64,000 nt of DNA from Mastigias papua (GCA_964019165.1 OZ025284.1:1918521-1982520), one strand, 5' to 3'; numbered from the stretch's first letter, positions 22,435 through 38,764 are shown. Made by a program: numbers and translations. Notes: generated by a model not told the origin, from the letters alone.

Positions 22435-22690
22435 GCTGGGTCCTGGGGGTCTAATCCCCAGTCTCTTTTCCTCAAAAAGGTTGGTGTCCTTTTTCTTGCA
22501 GAAGGTTAAATCTGTTTATAGCATCTTTATATATTCTATTTTTATATCTTTTATTGCATTATGAACCTGTTTATAACCTTTGTTACACATGAAAGTAACG
22601 AAATCCTGAAAGTTCCCGTACTATTTCCTTTGTTTCTAACTCTGAAAAATACGATTTACATAGCAAAGCGCTAATTAAGGCCAACTATAC
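22435..22690 (+). mobile_element. Copy of short interspersed hAT-like family (copy 3)
   Basis: Shares GGGGGTCTAATCCCC and TTGTTACACATGAAAGTAAC with copy 1; its left end has decayed. Confidence 0.6.
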
Positions 22691-24678
22691 AAAATATACG
22701 AGTATAATTTAAGCTAAAAACTAATCACTGTTATAGAAAGCCTTAGTGTGGAAGCAAAAATTTTCCGTAACCTACAACTGCAATCAAAGTTCTTCACCAA
22801 TTTGATATTTTTGTTTAAAAATCTCTAACGGTTAGGACTCTAATTTCTATTTTCAGTGGCTACCTAGTTGTTTGGTGCCACTCAGAAACTAGTGCAAGAA
22901 GTGAGTGGCGCTCTTTCCACTATTCGAAATTCCATAGAAGTGACATGGCCCCACTACAAACCTAATTACTGCACGTCTTGCTTTGATAGAAGCCTAGCAC
23001 AGGGTCTAGTTTTGAAACTTCCTTACTTTTGGACCTCGTTTGACTACATATTAATACTAAAAGTTCCTTAATAGTTTCTTAATTCCAACTGCGTATTAAA
23101 TGCTATAGACATTGTGTTCAGTGTAAAGACAGGCCACTATGAGCACTGCATGTTTTACAAGGATTACACACAAAGTATTCGAAGTTGTAGGTTTTGTATG
23201 AAGTAGCTCCTTGTAAAAACGTGTATGTTTGCTTTTAGTGAATAGTTCCGCATTACGTCAAAATGAATCAACTTCCTATTCTCGAACGTGGCAGATCTGA
23301 ATCACTCCAGAAAAAGTCACTTCATCTCATTCGAATGCATCTTTATTACAGCATTAATCATGTCCGGATATTATTCACTTATTGTGGCTCTCCGACACGG
23401 CCACCTATCTATTAATAGAGCACAGTGCAGTAAAGAAATAAATATATGTGCTCCTTCACAGTGGCGATCCAATTTCCAATTCGTGTTCACGTTCGAAACA
23501 GACAAGCGCTACATGTCCCATTTGACTTTCCTCTGAATAGCGTTCCGCTGTTCATAGCCATCCACGGCAAAAAGGGGCTTTGCTTGTTGAGTGGTTCAGT
23601 TGGAAGTATGCAAAACAGAGACTAAACAAACTATAATGATTATATGAAAGGGAACAAGTGTGAAATTCTAAGCATTTAGGAATAATGCAAGACTCAGTTT
23701 TCCTGGAGACTCTGAATTTTTTGTTTATTTTAAGTTTTTAGGAAAAAAGAAAATGTGAATTTCACTTATCCGGTCTGGGAGTCCTTACGCTATGATGGGA
23801 CTCAGCAACTCTTCGGGGATTGTCAGTTACACTCTTTTTAGTATAGGAATATTGTCTATACGAATGGTATTACTCAAAATCACCAAGATTTAAGAATAAT
23901 GTTAAAATAATCTTAGGCTCAAAGTCTACAAATTTTAGGAATGTTAAGGCTCAGTGAAAAAATGGTACTTTCATAATAAAGTATGTAAGTAAAAGTGGCA
24001 AAAGGAATTGCTTGCAACGTGCTACAGATTGATAACAGCCCTTTGGTTGCAAAAACAACGAGAAAGAGAAGAAATTAATAAAGAAGATGGACCTGAAGTT
24101 TAGTTATACCCAAAGGAAAGTGAATTATCACTGGGTACCATGTTTACTGAAAATGCAGCATTAAGGCCAGTTTTGTTACGTTGAAGGTCACCTTTGCCAT
24201 TATAATCTCTCATTGGTCATTTGCAAATCCACAACTCAAGTAACAAAGACCTTTTGTCTCTAGGATAGCTATGGATAGAGGAAGGCTTAAACTAGTTACT
24301 GAGCTAACTTGGGTCGTATTCTCTTAATAGTCGTAGACGATTTAAAGACCTATTTCTCATTTTCTCGGGTGCTGACAGTTGCTTTAATTTATCCAAAGTT
24401 CTAATATTTGTGGTTCTCGTGGCAACAAAAACCTAGAATGTAGGATTATATCGAAGAGACGGATAAGAGAAATACAGTTTATACATCTATTCATTAATTT
24501 CTAAGGGTGGACCTGGTCTGTATAACAAAGCATTCAAATGCCTTTCTTCAATGTTTTTTTATTATAGTGTTTAAATATTCCGGCAAAGTCATGCTTATTT
24601 TGTTTTCCCCCCGGAAATGGCCTGTCAAATGAAACAGAATTAAATTAAGTAAGAGGGAATGAATTTGATATTGTAGAA
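22691..24678. other. No recognised gene
   Basis: Short ORFs only on both strands. Confidence 0.4.
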
Positions 24679-24895
24679 CAGACGTATAACTACGGGGATT
24701 GGGGTCTAGATCCCTGCCCTTTTCCTGAAAATGAAAAAATTTCCCTGTTTCTTAGAAGGTTGTGAAACTGTTCATTCTATTTTTGTTAAGTAGATATGCT
24801 TATAATGACATGTAAACGTGAAAGTTTAAAAACCCATGAAAATTCCAGCAAGATTTTTCTAAATCCAAAGTATATGATTCCTAGCAATATCTTCC
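24679..24895 (+). mobile_element. Copy of short interspersed hAT-like family (copy 4)
   Basis: Starts CAGACGTATAACTACGGGG and continues GGGGTCTAGATCCC, matching the other copies; the 3' half is diverged. Confidence 0.6.
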
Positions 24896-25217
24896 GTAAA
24901 TACTTTTTAGTGCAGGGCACCCCTGTGTTTATTAGGCCTCTTCTCTCACAAGGTCTTGATTGCGCACCTAGACAACCAGTGTCTGCGTGCGCATGAAGTA
25001 AAGCAATGGCAGCTGGTAGAATATATATATGCATTGCACTCAATTGAGTGCAATAACCTTAGTTGATTTAGTTGACATTTGGCCGCCAAGGAGAGCAGAG
25101 GTAGATTGTTTTTTTGTGTGGATCTTGTTAAGACACTAGAAGCAATCGGATGGATTTTATTCATATATTATTGCAACAAAATCTCTCTCAACTTTAGCTC
25201 TATATAAACACATGGGT

Positions 25218-26418
25218 ATGCCTTTTCGTGTATTTAACTGCGCGGCGACTGATCCTCTAGATGTTGCTTTTCCGGTGAGAAAGAGCGTATGCTAGTCGGG
25301 GCAAGCATTGCGGACGCGCAGCATAGTTCCGATCTAGAGTAGCTACATCCAGTTTATTGACTTACACACTTTGCTTCATATTACAGGTGGACGCGGCTCA
25401 CCTTCATTGGATATTCAGTGTGCCTGTTGGCATCACATTGTGTTTGATTGGCCTTATAGGCAATGCCATCTCTATTCGTGCGTGGTATAGAATCATGAAG
25501 ACAAAACGTAGTGGTGGAACAGCGACGGGAATCTATCTCATCACTCTTGGCATTGTGGACAGCGGCTTGCTGTTCTTCTTCTTGATAACCGATTCCCTTC
25601 CAGCCAATAGCAAAGCGGTGAAGAACAATTACGCCTATGCTTCCTTTTTCTCTTACTTTGGTTACCCAATCTTCTTCTTCTTCATCGTTGCCAGCATTTG
25701 GATCATGGTTGGCGTTACTGTGACTCGTTTTATCATGGTCAGGTTCCCTGTAAAAGCCAAGGACTGGTGCTCAACACGACGGGCATATATTGGGATTGTG
25801 GCCACACTCGTGCCTGTCTTCATCATCAATATACCACATTTCTTCAGCTTCCGCCCGTTCAAGGTTCAAGACGGATACACATATAAGTTGACGGAGTACG
25901 GGAAAAGCGAGTCCGCAGAGATGTATGAGTTCTGGGTGCATTGCATGTTCATGGTGTTGGTGCCTTGGGCAACAATTGCTATATTAAATGCAATCATCAT
26001 ACACTCCATGCTTAGCCGTACAAAATACATGCAAGGCATGGACAAAACTTCTTCAACCAAACCAGAACGCAATAAACAAGACCGGCAGATGACTAGAGTC
26101 TTACTCACTGTTACCTTCACATTTTTGTTCCTCCTTGCAATGCAGTGCATAACCCAGTGCTTTTTTATGCTTGGGGTTGGCAAAGCAAAAACAAGCTGGG
26201 ATCAAAACGCAGTGGACCTCGCTTTTGCATTCGCTAAAATGGGCGTCGTCATCAACTCTGCAATCAACTGTTTCCTATACTGCTTCACAGGCTCAGTATT
26301 TAGAGCAGAAGTGAAGAAGATGTTCAGCTTCTCGCGTTCCAGATACACCGCATATTCAACAACATCAAAGGGCCATCGAGCCGATACCACTGAGACATTT
26401 ACTGAATCAAAAGCGTAA
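25218..26418 (+). CDS. FMRFamide-receptor-like class A GPCR, two exons
   Basis: Proposed exons 25218-25274 and 25387-26418, joined in phase 0 (donor CCG|GTGAGA, acceptor TTACAG|GTGGAC), giving 362 residues. The open frame just before exon 2 has no ATG, which is why an upstream exon is needed. Exon 1 supplies MPFRVFNCAATDPLDVAFP, an extracellular N-terminus. Seven membrane segments follow: N45 in TM1 (GLIGN), D77 in TM2, TRF (132-134) in place of DRY in TM3, and NSAINCFLY in place of NPxxY in TM7, followed by a basic helix 8. The TM7 form and the KAKDWCSTRRA loop are typical of invertebrate FMRFamide-receptor-like peptide receptors. The usual TM3 Cys (3.25) is Ser and no ECL2 partner is seen. 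A TATA-like CTATATAAA at 25200 lies too close to the proposed ATG, so the exact 5' end is uncertain. Confidence 0.8.
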
Positions 26419-29044
26419 GAACTTTCTGCACCCAAGCTTAACGTGCGAAAGGAGCAATTGCACGAGAAACTATCGCCGTACTTTATGGTACTGCATTAAG
26501 CATGAGTAATGTTTTGATTCTTTTTACGTGTATGCTTGATAGTAGCCGGCCTTTTATACTGCAAATCCTCGAATTAGTCCCCTGGGTGCAAATTTGTTTT
26601 TCAATACGTTTAGGATGGGAGTCTTATTTGAGATGAGAACGTATTCGACGAGGAGATACAAAATATTTGACAAATGTCGCATAAAAAGCTAATTATTAAC
26701 AGTCCTTCTTCCTTAATATTAAAAGAACAGTCTTAAGTTAAGCATCAGCCTACACCAAAGTCTTTGTCATCCTCTGCGGTGGAAGTTTATTCGAGGGGAG
26801 GGGACTTATTCACAATTTGAGGTGCTAGCATCCGGGCTTATTCCAGGAAGGAGCTTTTTCGAATGGGTCCAATTCGAGGAATTACGGTATCAGAGTTTTG
26901 TATCAAAGCATGGGGTAATCCCTAAGAAAATTAGGCAATATGAAAAAGGAGTGAAAGATCGATTATTTAGGGCGTCTGTTTATTTATGAATCTTCCGTTG
27001 CCTATTAATGATCCCAAGTTGGATTTATTCAGGGCGTGGCACTAATGAGTCTATTATCATATCTTCATTGTTTGAGCATACGCTGTGAGCTATTATGTTT
27101 AGTGAAAATCATGAAGTTTTAAGATTAAGGTCAAAAAGATAACGTTATGTGATCAGGTGAAGATAATTATTTACTTAATTTCCTCTTTCTGTTCCATATT
27201 GGAAGTGGAAACATAGTCACTGGATATTTAGAAAAGATTGAATTATTCTGAAAGGACTTTCATTTCTATCAATAACTAAACTAAACATACGAAATGTATT
27301 GTGTTAGATTCACGCATGAATCTTTAATACAAAATTAAGCTGCCATATTTTATCAGAGTAAATACGATTTCCAGGACTGACTGGACTAAATACAAACTCG
27401 ACTGACCTCGAAGAGCCGAAACACAGACTCTAGTTCCAATAACTCTCCTAAGACAGTGCATTGTGCCTAAGTTCACATACTAGCTTCCACAACAGAAAAA
27501 GGTTGATAAAAACTAGGCTTCGAGTTAGGAATTCATTTGACACTTATCGTGTACCCCAACGTTTTCTGTTAGCACGCCTGTCAACAAACCCTTTGAGCGT
27601 TGATAACTTCATATTGTAGTTATGTGTTCCAATGTAAGTTAGCATTTCTAAGTAGTTAATTCATTCCTTTTGAATATTTGACGGACTATAGTATTCACAG
27701 CATCCCTGCTCACATTGAACACAACCATTCATTTAATGGATGGTAAATGGATCCCAAAATTCCAATTAAATTCCAAAGACCTTGTGCCTCATTAGCGCCC
27801 TAGTAACTGCTTCATATGTAGTTAAACGCCTAAGTATCAGCTTTATATGTAGTCTTTGTAGACTAACCAAACCTTGCACAAAAATATACAGTATATTGCG
27901 TTACTATAAACTCTGACGTATGTAATGTTCAAGTATTGACACCATAGTATATTGTATATTCGCATAGATGGCATCGTTAATTAAAAGTTGACTGAACCAG
28001 TATATATGATTTATAACCCAATGTATAAACTAACACAGAAGAAGCAGCTCTTAGAATTTTATCTGGGTTACAAGTCGCCGTTACATAGAAGATATCCTTA
28101 AACAATATGGGACGGACATTTCGTAAGAAAGGGAATAAAAGTCCCACTTGCATTGAAGCTTTTGGGATAAGGGGACAGCATACTTTCTTAACTAGGAGCT
28201 GCGGCTTATAGCAATGAAAATGTAATTTTGCCTTGGTTTTACCTTTCGTCTTACTTTGCCTCGCCAACCGAAAACATACATTCAGGAACTGGGACACTTG
28301 ATCTACAATGTTGGTTGGTTATGCGCATACGTATTTGTACTAGCACTGCTTGCAAAAGAGTAGTTTCCAACCATCTTCAATCAGAGAGGGTATTGTAATG
28401 AACCACATTTTTCCTGCAAAAACACCATTTAATAACCCTTGAACACCCCAATTAATAGAAGTCTGAAAACCATTATATAGCAAAGAAAAGAAGAAAATAT
28501 TTATCTTTTTATTCTCTGGATAAAAAAAAAGTTCCTGATTGTCGTAGCTGGTACATTGGTCTTCTGGGACTTTATTCCTGGCTTAAGCGTTCTTTTAAAA
28601 AAATTTTATTACATTACGTGTTACTTGTTCTGTCAAACATACTGAATACTGAATAAATTCGAAACCAGAATTTTTCCAAGCTCGTGTAGTTCCAGTGTCA
28701 TCTTGATCGCAGAAACGAGTGCCAGCCTGGAAAAATTCTGTTCTAATTTGACGGAACTTTTCTCACAGGAAAATGTTCATGTATTATATCAAATTTTCCC
28801 ACAGATTCTGTAGTCCCTGTTTCAAACCGAGTTTTTGCAACGCATGCAATCGTATCAGATATTTTGTATATTTCAAATCTCATGTTTTCGTATTCAATTT
28901 ACGTCCTTAAATGAACTATATTGTATATCCCATAAAACTATGACTGTCCTTGTTCCACTCTCTGCTGATAGGATCTGTGAGACTTTCATTTTAGCATTGA
29001 TCTCTGCAGTCAGCATATAAATATAAATACAACTCTTGAATATA
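26419..29044. other. 3' flank of the GPCR and gene-free sequence
   Basis: No coding sequence recognised. A 106-codon minus-strand ORF (27977-28297) has no known motif. Confidence 0.4.
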
Positions 29045-29131
29045 GCAAGAAAAAGCGGGAACATTCTTTTAGCATTGTGCATTGTGATTAAGTGCTATAG
29101 TGAAGTTCTGTAATACCAACAGACTTTTCAC
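29045..29131. mobile_element. Fragment of Penelope-like terminal repeat
   Basis: Contains AGCAAGAAAAAGCGG and GTGCTATAGTGAAGTTCTGT, followed by TACCAACAGACTTTTCA, corresponding to sequences at 63430-63500 in the Penelope-like element. It abuts a (TA)n-rich array. Confidence 0.6.
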
Positions 29132-31352
<2,221 letters not shown>

Positions 31353-31443
31353 TGGAGGGGAAGGAGAGAGGGAGAGGGAGGGAGAGGGAGGGAGAGGGAG
31401 GGAGAGGGAAGGGAGAGGGAGAGGGAGAGGAGAGAGGGAAACG
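31353..31443. repeat. Polypurine (GGGAGA)n tract
   Basis: About 90 bp of G/A only on the plus strand; a pyrimidine-only CT tract follows at 31597-31630. Confidence 0.9.
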
Positions 31444-31639
31444 GAGAGCATTTATAAGTCTAAAAAATATTGGATATAGAGGATGTATAGAGGGCAAGAA
31501 ACATCTTCCATCTTTGCAAAATGTTTTGATTTGAGTCTTCACTATATTATTGCACTGATCAAAACACCAGTCGGAGCGCTTTAAAAGAACTTTTCCTGTT
31601 CTCTCCCTCTCTCCCTCTCTCTCTCTCTCGTGCAGTTCT

Positions 31640-32789
31640 ACACAAATCGCTTAGTTCTAATTATATTGTATGCAATTCTATAGAGATATCTGCGCATATG
31701 TTACATATCAATTTAGAAAGATTCCCCTAAGCGTAAAGTATTAAACGCCAGTAGTAACAAACATGCATGATGTCAGTGCCTGCTCTTTAGGTGCAGTTTG
31801 TTTTAGGCTGAGGCCTGCGAGAGCCAAGGATTACTTCTCCAATACAGTAATTGCGAGACATATCTGCAGCTTTAAATTGTCCTTAACAAGGCCCTGTACA
31901 TATAATATAGTACTGGCTAAGCTGCTATGTCTTTTCTGACCAGTATCCTGCAAATATATATATATATATATTTCTTACAATATACATGAGTATTTCTACA
32001 ACTAAGATTCTGCAATTATTCAGTAGCAATGTTGTTTGGTGCTACACACACGCAAGTACATCTTTTGCTGACAACTTTTTAATTTCAAATCTCAGCAGCA
32101 CATCTAGTGCTGTGTAGTGAACAGTTCCAAGTAAACAAATGAGTATTAAATCTACTGAACAGTTAAATCCTCTATAGAATTAGCAAATGCTTTGCAACTT
32201 CATATTTTCTGATGTTCTCTTGATGCACACTTGTGTTATGAAAGTAATATAGACAAGGCACATCTATTATTATTATCGTTGGTCCCCTTTTTACTATTGA
32301 ATCAGGCTTCAGAGCTGATCCACTTGCATTCGAACTAACAACGTCAGCAAAACATGTCTTCATGGTTTTATTGACGTAAATTGTGAATGCAAGGTTTGGT
32401 ATCTCATTCGAAATGTTTTCAAAGATCCTATCATGTCTTTTGATATAATCATGTACATCCATGCAGAATACAAGACATAGATTCAAGACGATAGCCATCA
32501 ATAGTGCAAGGTGAAGAATGGCCTAGGTACCAGATAGACAATGTGTAGTTAGTTAGAAGGTAGAACGTAGTGTTTGACTTTTACAAAAAACTGCACAGAT
32601 CATCCTTATTTTTTAAAATTCCAATATAAACATCTTAGAACGGATTTCAGCAGTTCTCCCCACTACCGAGAGCGGCTCTCCATAAACTCTACCCTGTGAA
32701 CCAAGCTCATTATGGTGAAGACTTTCAGGCTACCTTATCGACTGCAGATAATTCAATGTGTGGTGTGTGTGTAGCTGTGAACATTTATA
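31640..32789. other. No confident gene
   Basis: Holds a minus-strand ORF of 109 codons (32172-32498 from its first ATG) with a hydrophobic start (MAIVLNLCLVFC) that could be a signal peptide; not recognised. Confidence 0.3.
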
Positions 32790-32812
32790 TAAACAAATAT
32801 ATAAATATATAA

Positions 32813-32872
<60 letters not shown>

Positions 32873-32890
32873 TTATATATGTATGTATGT
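32790..32890. repeat. (TA)n-rich array
   Basis: About 100 bp of TATA/TAAA repeat directly beside a Penelope 3'-region fragment. Confidence 0.9.
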
Positions 32891-32934
32891 ATATTTAGCT
32901 ATTCACGGTCACACATACACACACATCACACTCT

Positions 32935-33160
32935 GAAGATGTACAGTTAAATTTAGTAGTAGCCAAACAATACATTCATCTTTATAGTTGCATACGTTTC
33001 CACGTGAATCTTCGTTGGTGTTAAAGTTATAAAGAGCCTGGGCCTGCTTAATTAATCTATATAAAAATGGGTTAAAATATGGTGTTTCCTTAAGTGGGGC
33101 CCTATATAAGAACAATAAGTAGATGATTGCAAAAGAAATATAGAGGGAGAGGGTTGATGT
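32935..33160 (-). mobile_element. Penelope-like element 3' region fragment
   Basis: Plus-strand text GGGCCTGCTTAATTAATCTA, AATGGGTTAAAATATGG and CCTTAAGTGGGGCCCTA aligns with 62072-62150 of the Penelope-like element. As there, it lies just beside a (TA)n array. Confidence 0.6.
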
Positions 33161-33169
33161 TGTACCGAT

Positions 33170-36100
33170 TAACATCAGTTCTTCAGGGGTGGACCTGCTT
33201 TGGAATCTATAGAGCAGCCATTAGGCCTAATCACATATTGCCTTAGTTCTTACAACCCACACAAATCACATTCATTCACTTGTTAAAGTATGGAATAAGT
33301 AAGAGGGAACTTCATGTACAGGAATGGTGGACAAATGGAATCGTTAGACAAAGGGTTGGTATGTTCCTACACAATGGTGCTGTGACGCGTATCCCATACA
33401 CTGATCTCACATCCTTCTATATAAGAGAATAGGTTATGCCAAGAAGGTCATTTTAAAATCCAAATGTTGCAAGCAGTTTGTTGGGCAAGCTTCTACCCTG
33501 AATTTCAAGGTATATTTTCATTCCAACGGGACTGCAACAAATATTCGCAGTTTTATGCTACCAACTCAAAAGCCAACAGCCAAAGATAGAATTTGTACTC
33601 CAATTACTTAAATCAGTTATCTCTTATCTATAATCTGTTAGCAGCCTGATTCAGTTTGAATGCACTTTATCATATGAGAGTTATATGGGACCACCATTTG
33701 ATTCGGTCGTTCCATGCTTTACCTATGCCACCTCATAGTAAATATCAGAAATTCAAAGAAACCTCATCAGCAAATCTTATTGCGTACATCTGGTTAAACA
33801 GTTGAAGGCGAATATGTTATCTTGAAAAAGCAGCAATTATAATATCTGCCCAACAAATCAACCATCGTATTTAATTTACAGCAGTCATATACTATTTTCC
33901 ATATCGCGTTGGAGAGGTACAGAGAGGTTTGCAACAACAATTTACAAGTCATTAACTCTGAAAAGGTATGTATTTATCATTTGTCATATCAACCTTTAGA
34001 AAAGTGAGGAGTCCAGAGGTAAGTTAAGCCGTACTTTTGGACTTCATCTTTCTCAACGAAGAAGGCAGGCCATTCTAGTCCGTAAAGCGCAACTGCAGCT
34101 ATAAAGCTGGTGCAACAGCTTCGAGATGATACTCAGGTCTTTCTGGCCATAAGCTTCCCAAATATCCCAGTCGCCCCTCATATGGAACTCGCAAGAGTTT
34201 CAGATGGCGAAAGCGTCTTATGTGAAGATTGATTGATATTTTCCGAAATAACCTGTGAATATACTTTTCAGCTACTTTTTCCTCATTAATATCTTAAATT
34301 GCTGTGTATTGCTATTCATTATAACATGGCATAAAATGGTCAAGCAAGAACTGTAAAAAGAAGTATATTTCTTACTTCGAGCTATAACTGCACATTATTC
34401 TCGTGGTTACTATACAAAGGAATAATGCTTGATTCCCATAAGAATAACAAAGTGCATCTGACAAGAAAGCACGGGTATTATATAGGTTTTGTTACTATAC
34501 CTATGGGGAATAACATATATTTATTTATATAACCCTACTTTAAAGTGAGTCTTTCGAATTAGGTGTGTATTATAGTCGGTATAGGTTATCTTCTGGAACT
34601 GCTGAAGAAGTGTTTAAGATCTGCACATTTTGTGCAGAACTGCACGTTAAAGAAAACTGCCCTTCAGAAGGACCGGTAATATACTTATTTAGCAGGGGAA
34701 TGGTCTTTCATTACTGTATGAAAAACGGTCGTTGTATTATTCTCATTACTTTTCTGTAAGATCTAAAGGCTTTTCTAATAAAATATTCCGAAATCTTCCC
34801 TTCAGTCAAAAGTATAAGAACACAAACAAATTTGATGAACTCTCCTTCTGCTAAATTCTGGCACAAATTTAAGCCATGCATTCACCCAAATGCAGAGTGG
34901 TGGGATACTTATGTGATTGTTGTTATTGAAGCGAATCATCTATCAACAAAATCATAATACTCTAGCCAGAATTTTCTATGAAAGACTTTAGAGAGTAGGA
35001 ACTGACATTGTCTAAATCCTCTTCAGCTTAAACAGTAGACTGTAGGAGAGCTGTCGACATCTTAATTTGTGGTTCACCTCTATCCAAGAAACGTCCTGGT
35101 CCATTCTTAACTTAAATTAGAGCTCATTGTAGTGTAGTCTGACATTAAAGACCATCAGTCTTCCAGTCTTATTTAATTAAAGTTTGGAGACATTTTTCTC
35201 CAAATACAAAGAAACAAATTAATCTAAACGAAACAGTTGCAAGAGATGGGTATCGGTAGTAAGTGTTAGAGAGAGTTCATTAAACTCTGACATGTTGAAC
35301 AAGAATTGTTTATTCACCAGCACAACCGAAAAATTCAACAACGCTGCTCAAACAAACTAACAGTACACATTCATAGACACATACTAAACTGCATAATGTG
35401 GATCAATGAGGCGAAAGACAGTGATAATAAAGGTTGGCAAAAGCGAACTAGTCATTAACCGGCTTAATCAATAAATCATTCAAACTGGAAAGTGTAGTAA
35501 ATAGCAGTGGTGAATATAAGAGGAAATTAAGAAGAATCATGGATGGAGTGAGACGCAAATGTGCTTCTGAGACAGGATACTTAAATGTAATTGCAGAAAA
35601 TGTAGAGAATAATAGGGTTGATATGTAAATTCCTCTACTCTAGGCATTTTGCAAATTCCTATCGTAATTTGTAAAGAATTTTTATGATTGAAATCTAATA
35701 AACAAAAGAATCAAAAACTCTCAAGGATGCAACAAAATTAAAGCAATTATATAGGAGAATTTACAGCAACAATGCCACATTTTGAAACCTGACGAAAAAA
35801 TATGGACTGGGGAGGAAGCTTCATACAACAGTGCCAGTACTGAAAATACTGGTGGTTACCATGTATGATTCCGGACGATGGGAATTGCCTTATCGAGAAG
35901 ATATTTCTCCTGGGCTGTAGGAATAGTGAGGTAGGGTAGCTAACCACCCGTTCTGTATTGTACTTATCTCCCAAGTTGTTGACACATGGTAGTCATTTGC
36001 TGCTGGATGGACAGTGAGTAAGCACTTAAACTATGACACGAAGTTTACCTCGAACAATAGATTGCGTACAGCAGAAGAGCACTCTTGTTTGCTATAGACT

Positions 36101-37189
36101 TTTCATACTTGATACCCAGGACCATGTAAGACAACGCCATACACGAAACAAGAGGCCAAAGCTGCGCATTCCAACGATAGAAATCATTCAAAATCATTCA
36201 AAATCATGAGAAATCAGTAATTCATTGATAGTCATATCATTTTAAGAAGTAGCCAGGCCATCAGATACTAACCCGTGAGCAATACAGGTAACATGCGTGG
36301 AGTACGGAGACATGTCTAGCAACTTCTATTGAATATTGTCAAACTAGGACTTCTACCATTTGCCACAACTTATTCCTACCTAATCTGACAGGAAATGAAT
36401 TTGTGCTTGAAGACACCATAGAACTGTTGCTGAAGAAATGTCAGCAGTTTACTCTTACTCTAGCTACATTTGAGAAAGACAAGAATCCAATGTATGATAC
36501 GCAGTAAATGATTCGATCTCAAAGGAGCGCTATCTAGGATAGGTATTTTCTAAACGAATATACCAGACCCAATCCAAATTCAAACAAATTTTTATCATTT
36601 GGCACGCCCGAGGACTTTTGAGTGGGGAGGGATATAGCAATGTAAATCATTATGACAGATTTGAGCAAGTTACCTTACATTACAGACAAGCGATTATTAT
36701 TATACCAACTTTCCTCAACAAGCCAAAAAACATCACGAACAGGCCACAAATTACCTATGGTTTCGGCAAAAATGGTACGCCCCTCTTTCTATTATTATTA
36801 AAGTAAACAACCTAATGGAAAATTTTCATTTGAGTGTTGAATAGTTGGGTTAGGAGTGAATCATGAGAAGTTAAAATAGTACTTTTGGTGAAGCATATGC
36901 CGTGCATTGAAGCAATCAACTTTAAACAGATTCTCATCGGGAAGAAAGTATGGTTTTCATGCTTGAAGCTTTCTTTTCTTGAATTTATTTATTGTACTCG
37001 TCATCTGGTCAATATATACAAATTTTCTCCCGATTTAGTACCAATAACATCTGATTTGTAAGTTACATGAGAATCATAAGACTTTCAACGAAATTATAGA
37101 TAAAGAAAGGAGAACATAATCAAGCATGAAAATCAAGCTGTAAAGAAGGGCTAAATATTTCAATACAGCTATTGGCACATAAAAATATC
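33170..37189. other. Gene-poor region, no recognised gene
   Basis: About 4 kb of AT-rich sequence with short ORFs only. I see no splice-linked exons I could support. Confidence 0.4.
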
Positions 37190-37550
37190 AACAAAAAAGA
37201 AAGCAGGAAGCTTTTTCTATGGAGAAGTCGCTGTTTTGGACTCAGTTAAACCATGAAATAAAAAGCTGCTCCTTTGCTGGATACTTTCAAAACAAAATTA
37301 AAACGCTTCTGAAAGATCAAAGGGGTCTATAGTCTATATCAATGTTCGGCGCATAAGTTTAACTTTCGAGTTCCTTTCTTTTTATATATTTTATGCTTTA
37401 TATTATATATTAGTATTTTACGTAACTTTCAAAAGTCAATAAGATTAGTTATGATTTTTCGTTTACTCATGGAACATTGGAATCAGTTTATTATTGAATG
37501 TATTTTCCCGGTTGAAATAAATAAAAATGAAATGAAATGAAATGAAAGCT
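37190..37550 (+). mobile_element. LINE 3' end fragment
   Basis: Encodes the end of a reverse-transcriptase ORF (DTFKTKLKRF, with stops), followed by an untranslated part and a (GAAAT)n tail at 37529-37550. Same general class as the LINE at 130-965. Confidence 0.6.
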
Positions 37551-38539
37551 TCCAGCTAGTTTATTAGCTTCCTAATAATTTCATTAAAAGCATCTTAAAC
37601 AAAATAGATAAAAAATTCGTGCTGTAACTGCAATGTCCAGATATCTGAAACTGTAGATACTTGAAAGTAGATCGATATTCTACGGTGTTAAGAATAAACC
37701 CTCTGCCATATCTGGAATGTACTTAAATCTCAGAAATACTGGAATGCAGCACTAGGATAATAGATTCGTCACAGATGATGGTATAACCAGAATTGAAAAA
37801 ATGCCATTGCAGTATCTCAATATTACTAGAATGTTTCTCAAAATGATTGGCCTTGTTGTGTATCAGTATCTGGGTGGTCACGGAATAGCAAATGTTCCAT
37901 GGTCTATGTTATCAAAACAGCCACAGCTAAGGAGCAATTATGTTTAGCGAAATAAAAACTAAATATAGTTATCAGAAGTACTGATGATGGTCAACTTCAA
38001 AACTGAATGTATGAGCGTTAATCGTATTTGGAAATGAAGGGTACTATCAATAATACAATTCAAAGTTATCAAAATGTCTAGTAAGTTATTTGCGCTGCCA
38101 AATAATTAATATTGATAAGGAAATGTCATCTTAATTTTGGCTATTGATAATATGGGCTCAAAATGTATCAATAATTCTGATCTTTGGGAAAATCATCAAG
38201 GAGTATCATAAATGAATTGTAGCAAGATGATACGCACTTGTTGATAAGAAATATTAGATAAATATGATCTGCAAAAGGACAAAAGCAAATGCTGATAATC
38301 TGATTTCATCAAATTTTCGAAATGTGTTGAATGATATGATTTTTTTTTGAGGTCATCATAATGTAAATGATTAACGCGGCTCTTGAAAATGAGGCTGTAG
38401 TTGCCTGAAATGTAGCTATCACGCTTGTGCATCCTCATTCTGAAATACATTTTAATTGTAGAGTGCAGCTAATGTAGGAACATGAGTTTAAAGTGCTGCT
38501 ATAAGGCAGGGCTCATCCAAAATATTTAAAAAATTATAC

Positions 38540-38601
38540 TGGTAATGAAGATGATGATGATTGTGATGATGATGATTGTGACGATGATAATGATGATGAT
38601 G

Positions 38602-38633
<32 letters not shown>

Positions 38634-38732
38634 GGTGATAATAATGATGATGATGCTTTTGACGATGGTAATTGTCACGATGGTGATTGTCACGATGATG
38701 ACTGTGACGATGATGATAATGATGATGATGAC

Positions 38733-38763
<31 letters not shown>

Positions 38764-38764
38764 G
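38540..38764. repeat. (GAT)n array
   Basis: About 225 bp of imperfect GAT repeat; His, Met and Ile homopolymer ORFs here are artefacts. Confidence 0.9.

Noticed and set aside
32172..32498. 109-codon minus-strand ORF with a signal-peptide-like start.
   Set aside because: Only one weak feature, no cysteine pattern or homology recognised; chance hydrophobic starts are common in AT-rich DNA.
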